From positions 45,324,711-45,388,710 of the forward strand of contig OZ038391.1 in assembly GCA_964036045.1 (NCBI GenBank): a stretch of DNA of 64,000 nucleotides. The letters run 5' to 3'. Source of the stretch: Eutreptiella sp. 'Long Island Sound 2002'. Its lineage: Eukaryota > Euglenozoa > Euglenophyceae > Eutreptiales > Eutreptiaceae. The position numbers were made by a program, and so were the translations under genes. The notes under the pieces were generated by a model, which saw nothing but the letters and a program-made list of their open reading frames with translations, did not search any database and had not been told where the DNA came from. Positions within the stretch are counted from its first letter, which is position 1, and every line of letters starts with the position of its first letter. Positions 1-12,100 of this stretch are shown here, piece after piece.

Positions 1-68
1 TGCTTGGGTGTTATCGAGCCCCCCCCAGGGTTTGCTCTAAGGAGGGGGGTGAAGCGGTACCCAGAACC

Positions 69-150
69 TATGGCCCATGGCCCGGAGGCCTGTTAGCCGT
101 CACACCCGTTATGGCCCGTGGCCCGGAGGCCTGTGAGCCGTCACACCCGT
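69..150. repeat. 41-bp tandem duplication
   Basis: Two adjacent copies of a 41-bp unit beginning TATGGCCC and ending GTCACACCCGT, differing at two positions. The block lies near the window edge in otherwise unrecognised sequence, so it may be the end of a longer array. No coding potential is apparent. Confidence 0.75.
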
Positions 151-2816
151 GCGGAAGCCGTTGACACCGGCTGTCAGCGGCATATCCCTGTTCTCTAACC
201 CGCAAAATCTGGAATCGGATTTCTAACCATTAAGTCGATGTGGAATTACCATAATTTTACTTTCTTGGTCAATTTGCGGTTACAAATCGGTGTAATACCC
301 GATTTCAACCGCAATTTCTAATTGTCGTGAAATCGCCGCTTGACGTTGCCCGTTCCGTGCACTGCATTAGATGATTCTGTAAAACGATTTTTTCGGAAGT
401 CAAGACTGAAACACTCTTCGAGTGATCCGCAATTTTTTCCTTGATAAAACGCATCTCGTCTCAGATTTTTCCCAGAAAATCTGGGCGGCTGTAGGCGCTT
501 TGAACCCCCAAGTGAAATAACAAGGGTTACGAGTGTTCAAGCGCCCAAGGACGAATTAACGTGCCTCATAGGTACTGTGTATGAGGTTTTGCCCCCCATA
601 GTCATAGGATGAGGCCAAAGGATCCCAACTCCATAGGCCCAAAGGATTATTTATTTTGAGTGTTTTCCAAGAAATGGGCAATCTCACGTACTTGGTGTCC
701 AAGTACGTGTAGAAATATGTTGAGTTGGCGTTTTTTCCCTCTTTGCTTGCCTCTACATCCGGGGCATATCCCTTGTCTTCCCTGGATAGTGCATATATGA
801 TCTTCATATATATATTGGCAATATATTTTGCGTGCATGCTAAAATTCGGCTTTCCGAAAGGAGGTCAATTTTTGACCAAAGCACTTCCATGCGTGTTAAG
901 GGACCAAAGTTACTCTAGAATATAAGCATACTTTGATTCTAGGCCACTAGGTTGGGTGTAGAAGGCGAGGGTAGGGTTGTATACCATATTTGGTGTCATA
1001 TCACGTGCCCTTTTGGCGGGTGCACCATTCCAAGACTAACCCGCCAATGGACCCCATATCTCACGAAGCCCTTCATTGTACTCCCAACCAACACTCGCAA
1101 GCCTAACCTTCGTGAAGGGACGCTTGTGGACCGCTCCCGAAGCGATGCGTTGCGAGCAAGTTGTGTTTTTTGCAGTATTCCATATTTGCATGTGCCCACT
1201 TGGGAGGCAGCGCACGCGGCCTTCCAAAGCGCCCCAAGTGGAGCACATATGTGAAATCGAAGGTCATTGGTGTCGAGTCATTGTGTTTAGAAGGATTGGT
1301 CGATTACTCAATCCAAGCCGAAGATATTATAATATATTTGTGCAATTTTCAGGGCACTTTTGTGTGTTTTTTCGCCAACTTTGCTGTTTTTTGCCCGTCA
1401 TGATGTCAAGTGGCGACCGTGCATCTCAACGTTGCGCTCAATTGACATCATGACTCAAGTATGTTATGAGGATACACCCTTCATTGCCCAACATATCTTG
1501 GACCCGGTGAACAACTCCCCTTGGGCTTGGCATACCGTGGCCGCCATGTTGGTGATTTGGGACGATCCCAAATCATGGGCTCACTTGGCGACCCTGCCAT
1601 TCCCAAAACCGGAGGGGTTTGGGCGACGCCCAAAAGATATGTTGGAAGCATATGACTTGATACCAATCCTATGGCACACTCCGGTCCAAGTCGGGCATGT
1701 GCCTCATTTGCCCCACCCATGAGTGTGCGCATTTTCGGCCATTTTGAGCAATTTTCCACATTTTCTGCCCGCCGTGCACCATGTTCAGCCCCCTCGTGCA
1801 TGCCGGACGCATGGACCAATGGACCATATATGACATGGGTGTTATGGATATTGGTCACCATGGTTCGCACACCACGTGAGCGAAGCGGAGCAACCTTCGT
1901 CAAGGTGCTAGCCCAAAGTGAGTGTGGACGATTTTGCCACTTTGGCATTTGTGGACCCAATTTGGATTGTCACCACGCCGAGTGGCATGGAGATCTTTGA
2001 GAGCCAAGTGGATGGGAGTCTCTGTTGGACTCCTGGTGGATCAGGTATGGAATGGCGGATCCAATGTCCAAGCCGGCGTGGAGATATACTATTGATGGCA
2101 CCCCCGATTTTGGCTCATTTTGAGCAGCCAAAATGACCCCCTTTTGGGACCCCAATTTCACCCCCCCGTGTGGTCAATTGGCGGCCCCATATCTCTCTGC
2201 CCGCAAGGAGCCCGGACCTAATTTCAAGTTGTGCACTCAGATATAGGTCCTAGGTCCTGCCTCCTATCCTGTGAGCCATTGGCCTTGCCCTGGCCGGGCG
2301 AGCCACGCGTGGGAATGATGCCAGACTTGGTGATTTTGGCATCATGACCCGACTTGATGAACCCGTGGTGCCCTGATGCCGGGACCTCAGAGGGAACCAG
2401 GTTGGGTGAGGGCTCCAGGGAGTTCCTACTTGAAGGAAATAGGGTCAGTTGCCTCGTCCCTACCTCTGGCCGGTCCGGACGAGGGATCAATTTTGGGGTT
2501 TTTCGAGCTAATATCAGTTTGGGCTGAAACAGCCCATTTTCAGCTACCAACTCCTAGGGAATAATGGCGGGGCCCTATCTCCAGCTCAGGGGGGGGTTTG
2601 GACCTGCCGTTAAGGAAGCATAGAGAGCCACTGTCGGTTGGCCTTGGAGCCCCTTATTTTCCAGGAACTCGCCTGTGGCTGGGCGGGACACCCTCCCCTA
2701 TTGGCAGGGTTTCAGGGTCCGGACTGAGCAGGGCATGGGTTGTGTTTGAGCCCCCGCCCCTGCCAGCCACTGAGAGGGTCGGACCTGGGATTGGGATATG
2801 AGTTGGAACTGAGTGT
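151..2816. other. No gene recognised
   Basis: Open frames here are short (at most about 160 codons), overlap on both strands, show no domain I recognise and have no codon-like composition. The stretch 1-900 is fairly AT-rich and the rest is mixed with many CCC/GGG runs. Phrases such as CATTTTGAGCA near 1,740 and 2,115 resemble wording in repeat R1 (7,561-8,818), so part of it may be degraded R1-type repeat. From about 2,160 to 2,816 lies the sequence downstream of the truncated end of element A. Confidence 0.5.
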
Positions 2817-4553
2817 CTATTGTCCTGTGATGCCCTTACCCCAGTCCAGTCTTAACCCCATGTGTACATATCCTGATGTGTTGCTGTACATACTTTTGTT
2901 CCCTTGTTTCAGAGTGGCAAGGCTCCTGAAACGCTTTGTCACATGACACGAGCGTGATGATGCCCCTGTGAGCGCAGTGCTTTGCCTGCCTGCTTGCTTG
3001 TGCGTGTCCACCGCAGCGTCCCGTGGCCAGGCCCCCCACGGGAACACGTCAGAACCATCATCCCACTCAGGGGAACATTGCTGCCCATAGTGCAGAGAAT
3101 ACACTAGCGGTATCTCAGGATCAGGCAGCGTATAGGAATCATCGTCCTCCTCAGACCAGATGGAAGATTTCCAGGTCTGTCTGAGGTATTGCAGCCGCTC
3201 TTGGCGCTCAATACCTTCCGCCTTCAGGTACAACAGCCGCCGGAGTTCCTGAGTGTCATGCTCAGACAATGGCATGTTATTAGAAGTAGGCCGCGCCAGA
3301 GCATCAGCACTCCGGGCCACGGGTTCACCTGTGTGCATAGGCTGCATGTGTAGCACTGGCTTCCCAACAGGGGAAGCAGGCTCAGAGGTTGACTCTAGAT
3401 CTACCTCCTCTAGCAACAGCTGGGCTAAGAAGGCACTGTGTTTTAGGTCAACACAGCTGGGCTCAAAAGGAGGAATAGTACTGGCGATCTCAGACAGTTG
3501 GTCGTCAGCATCCTCCTTTACAGCTGCAGGTTCCAGATAGCCATCAGGAGACTCACACCCTGTAAGTGTCGCAGATAGGTGCTCAGGAGATCGATTTTTC
3601 AGATCAGAAAGGGTCAGGCCACAATTTTCCGCCATGACCTCTTTCAGTAGCAAGTGGTCTAGGTCACACAGGGGTTCAGGATTGAGAGATCCATCAACAA
3701 TGGACAGGAAACTGGCCCACTCAGGGGCCTGCATAGCTGTGTCTGAGTCCTCAGGCACATAGATGGGGCCGTCGGGGAGTTGCACTCTTCCCACGGTCAT
3801 TCGATCTAGCATACGGCGCCAGTAAGCATGTTCACCAGAGCAGCCCCAGTCAGGGGTGCACATGACAACCCTTCCTCCCTCATAAACGATTTTGGTTAGA
3901 ACCTTCGCAAGCAGGGAGAGGGGAGGGTTAGCATACGCTAGGCCCATTGCTTTCCAGAAGAAACGGAAAGCATTGTTCAATTGTTTCGAGCAGTACAACT
4001 GCATGATGTGCTGTTGTTGGCTCGGAAACAATTCCACCTGGATCTCATCCAGGTTTACCTGAAGGGTCGCCAGTCCATTTTCAAGAACGTGACGGGCCAA
4101 TTGGTAGTTTTCAGTACGATAGTTAGTCTTGGATGCGTAGCGCAGCCCAGACACTTTTCCTCCTGACAGCTCCAAAGGTATGGAGAACAGCCCACTGCCA
4201 AAGTCGCAGTGCAAAGAATAGGGGCGATGGAGAGACAGCATTTTTACCTGGGGGTTTCTTCGTAGGAAGTCTGTACCAATAACGATGTCAAAGGCGTCGG
4301 TGTCCAGCACTCTGCAGTGTAGGGTCACGGTTTCGTCGCCCAGACATATAGTCACATCGACCCCCCCCAAGGAATGGATGGTACGCCCATCCCCTACTCT
4401 TATGGCCACGGTCTTAGTTTTCTTGAAAGTCTTTAGCAGGCGCCGGGCCACTACGGAAAGTGTTGCACCGGTGTCAATCACCGCTCGAAAAACTTGATCC
4501 CCGATTTTCACGAGGATCCAGAAAACCAAGTCCTCCTCTTTGGAGCCGCCCCC
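2817..4553 (-). pseudogene. Element A pol fragment: retropepsin plus linker, RT missing
   Basis: The frame stays open from the codon after the gag stop (TAG at 4,554-4,556) to 2,817. The first recognisable residues are LVFWILVKIGD, followed by the retropepsin active site IDTGATLSVVARR and a second conserved strand FDIVIGTDFL. About 160 residues in comes a module VELFPS...YANPPLSLLAKVL...CTPDWG, which is also present in B and C. An acidic, low-complexity tail follows and the frame ends before any RT motif. There is no ATG ahead of the protease; the apparent first codon is GTG. The protease would normally release Gag and Pol products inside the particle. Without RT and integrase this copy cannot be autonomous. 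Confidence 0.75.
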
Positions 4554-4556
4554 CTA
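4530..4556 (-). other. Candidate gag-pol stop-codon readthrough site (A)
   Basis: TAG at 4,554-4,556 is followed in the same frame by GGG GGC GGC TCC and then the protease, with no ATG in between. A short potential hairpin CTCC-AAAGA-GGAG lies about ten bases downstream. The arrangement matches B and C, although the stop is TAG rather than TGA. UAG-G with a GC-rich downstream structure is the form of the gag-pol readthrough signal of gammaretroviruses; its use here is inference. Confidence 0.45.
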
Positions 4557-6757
4557 CTCCTCATCAGGGAACGTGACATCCACCCCTGCAGCTATGAGGG
4601 ACCTGGCCATCCAGGCCAAGCGCCTCTTCTTGGAGTTCTTCCCCTCAGGGGTAGCGTTATCCCCCTGGGGGCGCTTCTTGGGATCACCTGCGGCAGGAGG
4701 GGATGTAGCAGCAGGAGAGAGTGTAGAAACGGGCGCTGATGAGCGCCTCTGGGGGTTGGGGGGTCCGTTTTTGCCACCCTCCTTGCCACCTCCTTTACCA
4801 CCTTTATCCCCATTCTGGGGGTTTTTGGTGGGTGTTTGGGTCTTCTGGCGTTCGGCCTCCTGACGCTTGAGTCTATCACTCTCGCGTTTCTTTATGTGAC
4901 ATTCGTCTTCGTAGTGACGACGTTTGCCACAATAGCCACAGGTGATGGTACACCTGAAATGATCCTCATGGGTCACAGGTTTCCCATCCTTGGTATGCTG
5001 CTGTTGTTTCATCTGCAGCATACAGCTACTGCGTTAATCGCAGTCAGGGGCATGACAAGGCCCCCCCTTGTCATTGACAGGTTTGCAGTAGAACAAAGGG
5101 GGTGTACCTGCCTCAGGTTTAACCTCATTCATGGCCCCTAGGTTATGCCTTCCTTTACCACCTCCCTGGTTGGCGTTAGTGGGATTTTTAGCCCCTTTTC
5201 CTTCGCCACGTTCGGGGGTTGGGTTACCCCCTCGACCCAAGTGCTTCTTGAAGAATTTCTCCATGTGGGAGTCATTCTCCCTCTCAAGAGCTAGCTCAAA
5301 CAGGAGGTCGACCAGTTCATTGTACGAGTGGGTCCGACTCTTCCTCTCAGAGGTAGAGCGGCAATCATCCCACGTACGTTGGGGGATCTTACTCATGAGC
5401 CACAGGTGTTGTTCAGTGGCTCCGTAGGAACCCACGTTCATCCTCGAAAACAGATACTCCAAGTCGCACACGTATTCAGAGATTCGCGCAGCGGAAGGAA
5501 ACTCAGGGAGCATAGGTAGCTCCTCTATCTGTCTGCGCACACTGAGGTCAGTCTCATAGACTTGGAACGTTTTCTCCAACCTCTGGAGTACCTCTGCCCA
5601 GGTGGAACAGGTTTTCACAATCTGTTTCACCTGTTTTTGCCAAAATTTCTTTTTGCATGAGCATTTCAACAGTGAGCATTTGGTGGCCACATCCACATGG
5701 GATTGGCCAGTCAGCAAAAGAAACTCAGCAAATTCTTCTGCCCATTCGGGCAGATTTTTGGGGTCGAACTCCGGCAGTTCCAGCTGGATGTTCGCCTGGG
5801 CAATAGGTCTGCCCGTCTTCCCACCCCCCGGGGTTAGGCCAGAAGGTGATACGCCGATAAGAGGTGCCAGGGCTGACAGCCCTCTTTTCTCAGTCTCTGT
5901 CACAGGCACGTCCTGTAGTTCAGCCATGGGCACTGTCCTGGCACGGGGGTGAAAGGGGCTGGGGCAGGTGACCTTGGGCAACAGCCTTGAGACCCTTGAT
6001 CTCTTTAGATCTTCGGCCAGGGTACTCAGTCCCGGGGAGGGGGAGGACAACTCTGGCTTGGGTAAGGGTTCTGCAATACCCAGTTGCGCCTTAATGGCCT
6101 CCGATAGGGACGTCACATCTGGGTCTTCTGATCCAGACAGGAGTTTGGCCAGCAGTTGGGCCGTATGATCCAGGGCACCGTAGGTTGGCCTTGGATGATG
6201 TTGTCCCTCAACTCGAGTCGGGCCTACTTTGGGAGCCCTTCCGGTTGGACAACATGCTCTTGGATACTTGGTTCTGGCCGCCTTGGCAGGGATGCTGTCC
6301 CGGCTCTGTCGGACGGCCGGCCACAGTGCATGTAGGACCCTAGGTCTGTACGTGGTCTGGATCCGTCTACTGCCAATGGCTCCTCCCCATCTTCTCCACG
6401 AATGGATTTGTAGTACTCCTCATGGAGGATGTGTTCATCCATTTTCTTCCTCAGTTCCTCGTATTCCTCAGGGCCTCCAATCGCTGTTGAGGATGATGCC
6501 GGACAGGCAGATGGGGAGACTGAGGCTGCTACGCGCCTGTGGAGATGATGCAGGCTGTCTCCACCGTGGGCCGCTAAGGCCTCGGTGGTAAGGATTGTAT
6601 TTTCTTCCGCCCTTGTGCGATCTGGATCTCCTTGGGACCCAGATGCGACACCGAGATGTGGAGCTCGGTAAGGTGGTTCACTCATAGGGTGGGCCATGCT
6701 GCCCATTTGTACTTGGACAGTTCTTATGGGCCAGGTCCTGACGCTTGGCGTGGACAT
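4554..6757 (-). pseudogene. Element A gag (frameshift plus nonsense codon)
   Basis: Gag is the capsid/nucleocapsid structural protein. The first ATG after the primer site is at 6,757 (MSTPSVRTW). The N-terminal frame ends at TAG at 6,224. The capsid frame continues one nucleotide out of register through a block (LELPEFDPKNLPEWAEEF) that aligns with the B and C capsids. A TAA at 5,034-5,036 interrupts a position where B has Gln in the CEQR sequence, consistent with a CAA to TAA mutation. The nucleocapsid then follows with a CCHC knuckle CGYCGKRRHYEDEC (C-x2-C-x4-H-x4-C) and a Lys/Gly-rich tail, up to TAG at 4,554. The start is inferred from position after the primer site. Confidence 0.75.
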
Positions 6758-6828
6758 GATGAACTTGTTGTTGAGCTTTGTGTGCTGCACTTCTTCTCAG
6801 GGTTCGTTCCAAAGGTCACAAGGGACTG

Positions 6829-6840
6829 CCTCTGCTACCA
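6829..6840 (-). other. Primer-binding site, initiator tRNA-Met type
   Basis: The minus strand reads TGGTAGCAGAGGCAG. Its first 12 bases are complementary to the CCUCUGCUACCA 3' end typical of eukaryotic initiator tRNA-Met. It lies directly after an LTR-like end (ACATCTTTCT) and about 70 bases before the gag ATG, as expected for the minus-strand priming site. Confidence 0.7.
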
Positions 6841-7070
6841 GAAAGATGTCCTTGATTAATGCCCTAGATATTTTGATGAAATCCTGCAGGTTTTGAAGTT
6901 GAAAACCCAAACCAAAGCAGCAAGTAGAGCAAGAACAGGATGTGGATCGAATGAATGAATAGTTTTGAAATCCAGTGTAACACAGAAGGGCTGCAGATAG
7001 ACAAAGCAGGTATAAACGAAAAGATTCCATCACAAATGGATAATACAAAAGATTTTATATGAAAACTGGT
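6841..7070 (-). repeat. Probable end of element A 5' LTR
   Basis: Immediately upstream of the primer site on the minus strand. It shares the phrase CTGCAGCCCTTC and a TCT terminus with the LTRs of B and C, but is otherwise too diverged to align by eye. The outer LTR boundary cannot be placed. Confidence 0.35.
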
Positions 7071-7560
7071 CTGACTCTAGCCTCCAAGATAGCATCAAGC
7101 ACTTCATGTGCACTCTTTTGGGTGAAATGGTGCTGGTTAGGAATGTGGGGCATAGATGTCAGGCCAACACAGAAAATGACTTGTCCAAGCAACTGAATTC
7201 AGAAACAGTTAAAAAGTAGAACCACAATAAGTGGTAGAAACAATTGAGTATAGGGGTCTTGGGGTGGGAGACCACTAGGCTTAACCTCCAAGGCCTCAAG
7301 CATGAGATGCCTATTTTTTTTCGGTATATCCTCCATGAAGGAAGGTACCTCCGCTCAGTTGAGTGGTAGGGGTGAACTTCATGGGGGGGCTAGGGTTACA
7401 ACCCTAGTTACTTTGAGAAAGTGTACTTTAGGCTTCAAAAGAGAGATAAAAATACTTAAGTTAGTCTTAGCATCAACAAAAGGGTGTTAAGGGGGGCTTG
7501 GCCTGGATCAAGCCCTCCAAGAAAGACATGGCAGTGAAGTTTTCTTACTCAAAATGCTCT
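7071..7560. other. No gene recognised
   Basis: Mixed-composition sequence with only short open frames and no recognisable domain. It may contain the rest of the element A LTR, but I could not find a matching second LTR or a target duplication. Confidence 0.4.
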
Positions 7561-8982
<1,422 letters not shown>

Positions 8983-9107
8983 GCAAGAGGGGTGCGCAGC
9001 TGTGTCGTGCGAAGTGTCGTGCAACCATACGCCAACGGCAATCGGGACGGGCCATGGAGTCCACCCGTTCTCCCGTGTCCTTAGCTCACACAGCCTTCGT
9101 TAGCTAA

Positions 9108-12100
9108 ATGTCGCTATCTGTCCCCACCAATCCCGCGGAGTTGCCAGCCTTCCGGCGACGTGCCCGGCGCCTGGTAGACACAGTGTCTGATCTCGTCAGA
9201 CACGGGCCGCACACGTACGCGGCGTTCCAGGCGCGCGTGGACGCGGACCGTCCGGCCAGGGACAACGGGTGGGACCACTTCGTCGACGTCTGCTTGCGGC
9301 AGATGTTGGCCCGCGATCCCCACCCGTACAACGCGCCCGACGTTCAGGCGCGGTTCGCGGCGGGCACGGTGCCGTTCGGGGTGCACCTACTCAACCGACT
9401 ACTCCGATGTCTACAAGATCTCGGGCAGCTCGAGGACGCGCAGCGCGGACGGCCCCCAGTGGGGTCGGCGGGGCAGCCGGGGTATGCGGCGCCGGGTGCG
9501 TTTCCGATGCCGCCGCCCCCTAGCCTCGGGCCCATGCCCATCCCGCCCTTTGGGACTCACCACCACCACCAACTTCATCTCCATCACCTACTTCATCACC
9601 CCGTCGGGTTCCCCATGATGCAGCATCACCTCCCACACCAACACGTACACCCCGCAGCTGTGCCACAGCCCCCCGTCCATCTTCACCTTCACCACCAACT
9701 GGCGGCTGTGCCACAGCACCCTGTCCACCTACACCATCACCATCATCATCACCATCCGCACCGGCATGTGGAGTACCCGCATCCCCTGCCCCAGCAGCAC
9801 CCAAGACCGCCTCAGCACACGGTGCCGGTGCCGGAACCGGTGCCGGTGCCATGGCCGGGGCGGAGTGCCCAGCAGCAGGGGGTGTCGCAAGGGGCTGTGC
9901 CACAGCACCTCGTCCACTTTCACCATCACCGTCACCATCACCATCCGCACCAGCAAGTGGAGTACCCACATTCCCTGCCCCAGCAGCAATCACTGCCGCC
10001 TGAGCACACGATGCCGGTGCCGGAACCGGTTCCGGTGCCTGAGCCGGGGTGGGACGCCCAGCAGCAGGGGGTGTCGCAAGGAGCTGGGCCACAGCACCCA
10101 GTCCACCTTCACCATCACCATCACCAACATCGTCCACACCAGCATGTGGAGTACCCACATCCCCTACCCCAGCAGCACCCACGGCGGCCTCAGCACACAA
10201 TGCCGGTGCTAGAGCCGGTACCGGTGCCTGGGCCGGGGCGGAGCGCCCAACAACAGGGGGTGTCGCAAGGGGCTGTGCCACGGCACCCCGTCCACCCTCA
10301 CCGTCACCATCACCATCACCGTCCGCACCTGCATGTGGAATGCCCTCGCCCCCCGCCCCAGCAGCACTCACGGCCGATGCCTCAGCACACCGTGTCGGTG
10401 CCGGTACCGGTGCCGGCTCCTGGACCGGGGCGGGGCGCCCAGCAGCAGGGGGTGTCGCAAGGGGAGGCACATGGTGTGCCCCCGGGCGAGGCGAAGGGTA
10501 TGGGGGCACCTGCGCCACCCCTGGCAGAGCCTCAGCCGGAGGTTCCCGCGGCGGGGTCGCCACCGCGGACGGTCCAGATGCCGGACCCAGCCGTGCCTCG
10601 CGAGGCCTCGCCCGTGGTGCCGACGGGCCCGGAGCCAGTGGTGCCGGGTGGGATGCAGGGCGCGGCCCCCGTGGGGAGGACTACGACGGGGGTACAAGCG
10701 GGGGAGGATGCGGCGCAGGAGGCGGCAGTGGCTGGCCCGCGAGACATCAGCGAGCTGCTCGCGCAGGCCCTGGAGGAGTACCGGCGGACGGCCGTGAGGA
10801 GTGGGGGAGCCGCGCCGGAAGGGGCTGACGCCGGCGAGCTGATAGCGCAGGCGCTCGCGGCTGTCGCCCCGAGGACGGACGGGGCCAAGGAGACGTCGAC
10901 GGAGGCGGTTTCTTCGGGGGGACAGGACGCGGGGCGGGGTGTGCCGAAGGCACAAACGCCAGCGGGGGGCGGCGCGGTTGTGGAGCCCAGTGGGGGACGT
11001 GCCAAGGGGGAAGGAGTGGAGGAGTGGATGTGGGAGTGGCGGGAGTGGGGCCAGGTGGCACCCGGTGAGCCGTGTCCGGCGGGGCTGGCGTACAGCATGG
11101 ACCTCCATGCGGGCACCAGCTGGGCCCGGCTGCCCGACAACTTGCGGGCACGGCTGGACGCGGCGGAGGCGGCAAGGGGCGGAGGCGCTGACGAGCGGCC
11201 TCTAGCGCCCTTCCCGCCGCGGCCGGACACGCCGCCGGCGGTGGTCGCAGCCGGGGACGGGGCGGAGGGGGGGCAGGAAGCGGAGGAAGTGGAGGACGAG
11301 GAGGCATACGGGCCCGGCGAGTCGGCGCTGGCCCTCATGTTTGAGGACGACGCCGGGCCCGACGTCTACGCCGGCATGGACGAGGACCCGGCCAACGAGC
11401 CGCTGCGGCACATGCCCACTGCGGTGCCGCCCCCTCCCCTGGGGAGCTGTGAGCGGCGGCACTGCAGGTACCATGCGGCCGAGGGCGCCCACAGGCACCG
11501 CCTCACGGGCACGGGGCAGCGGGGGGCAGGGATGCTGGCGAGCGCCCTGGAGCGCTATGAGCTCCAGCGCCCAGGGCAGGTCGCCCGGGAGATGGCCCTG
11601 GCGGCGGCGTCCCCGGGCGACGGCCAGGTCCGCTGTGTCCAACTGGGGGATGCGGCGGTCCTGGGTCATCACCCCGGTGATGTCCGGGCGGCCGAGCCCC
11701 AGGAAAGCCTCCCCCTGTTGGTGCGCCTGTCCGTGGTGCGCCTGATGGGCGAGGCAGGGCTGGAGGACGTGCGGCGGGACGAAGGCCTGTACGTGGCCTT
11801 GTGGCGAGGTGGGGCTGACGCTTGGCGTCGCGAGCAGGCTGGGCGGCCCCTCACACCCCAGGCGCTGGGGTCCCATGCGCTCCTGGTGGCGTTGCACCCC
11901 GAGGGTGCAGAGGTCGTGTTCGGCGCGGACCGCCTGCTGCTGACCGGGGATGGGGCGGTCCTCGCCCCCACCTCCAGCAGCTACCGCCTTGAGAGCCGCG
12001 GCGGTGACCTTAAGCTGCTGGTGGTGGTGGGCACGCGCCTCGACGGGAGCGCCGCCCCCCAGGGGTCCGAACGCGCGATCCCGGTGGGGGGAGACGGGGA

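Larger units (their letters stand above)
2817..6840 (-). mobile_element. Ty3/gypsy-like element A, truncated and decayed
   Basis: Reading on the minus strand there is a primer-binding site (6,829-6,840), a gag interrupted by one frameshift and one nonsense codon, a single in-frame TAG, and a retropepsin frame followed by a linker that ends at 2,817. RT, RNase H, integrase and chromodomain, all present in relatives B and C, are absent. Proteins are clearly related to B and C (same capsid region, CCHC knuckle, DTGA protease, same linker module) but much more divergent than B is from C, so A belongs to a separate subfamily. It is either 3'-truncated or a non-autonomous gag-pro element. No 3' LTR was seen. 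Confidence 0.8.

Noticed and set aside
1481-1960. 159-codon minus-strand frame
   Set aside because: No recognisable domain, overlapped by plus-strand frames of similar quality, in repeat-like sequence.
6224-6240. CCCAAAG heptamer at the gag break of element A as a programmed -1 frameshift
   Set aside because: Gag of B and C is continuous at the equivalent place, so a simple one-base deletion is more likely.
9520-10563. 347-codon minus-strand frame opposite ORF1
   Set aside because: Antisense shadow of the His/Pro-rich repeat and low-stop GC-rich sequence; the sense strand carries the domains.
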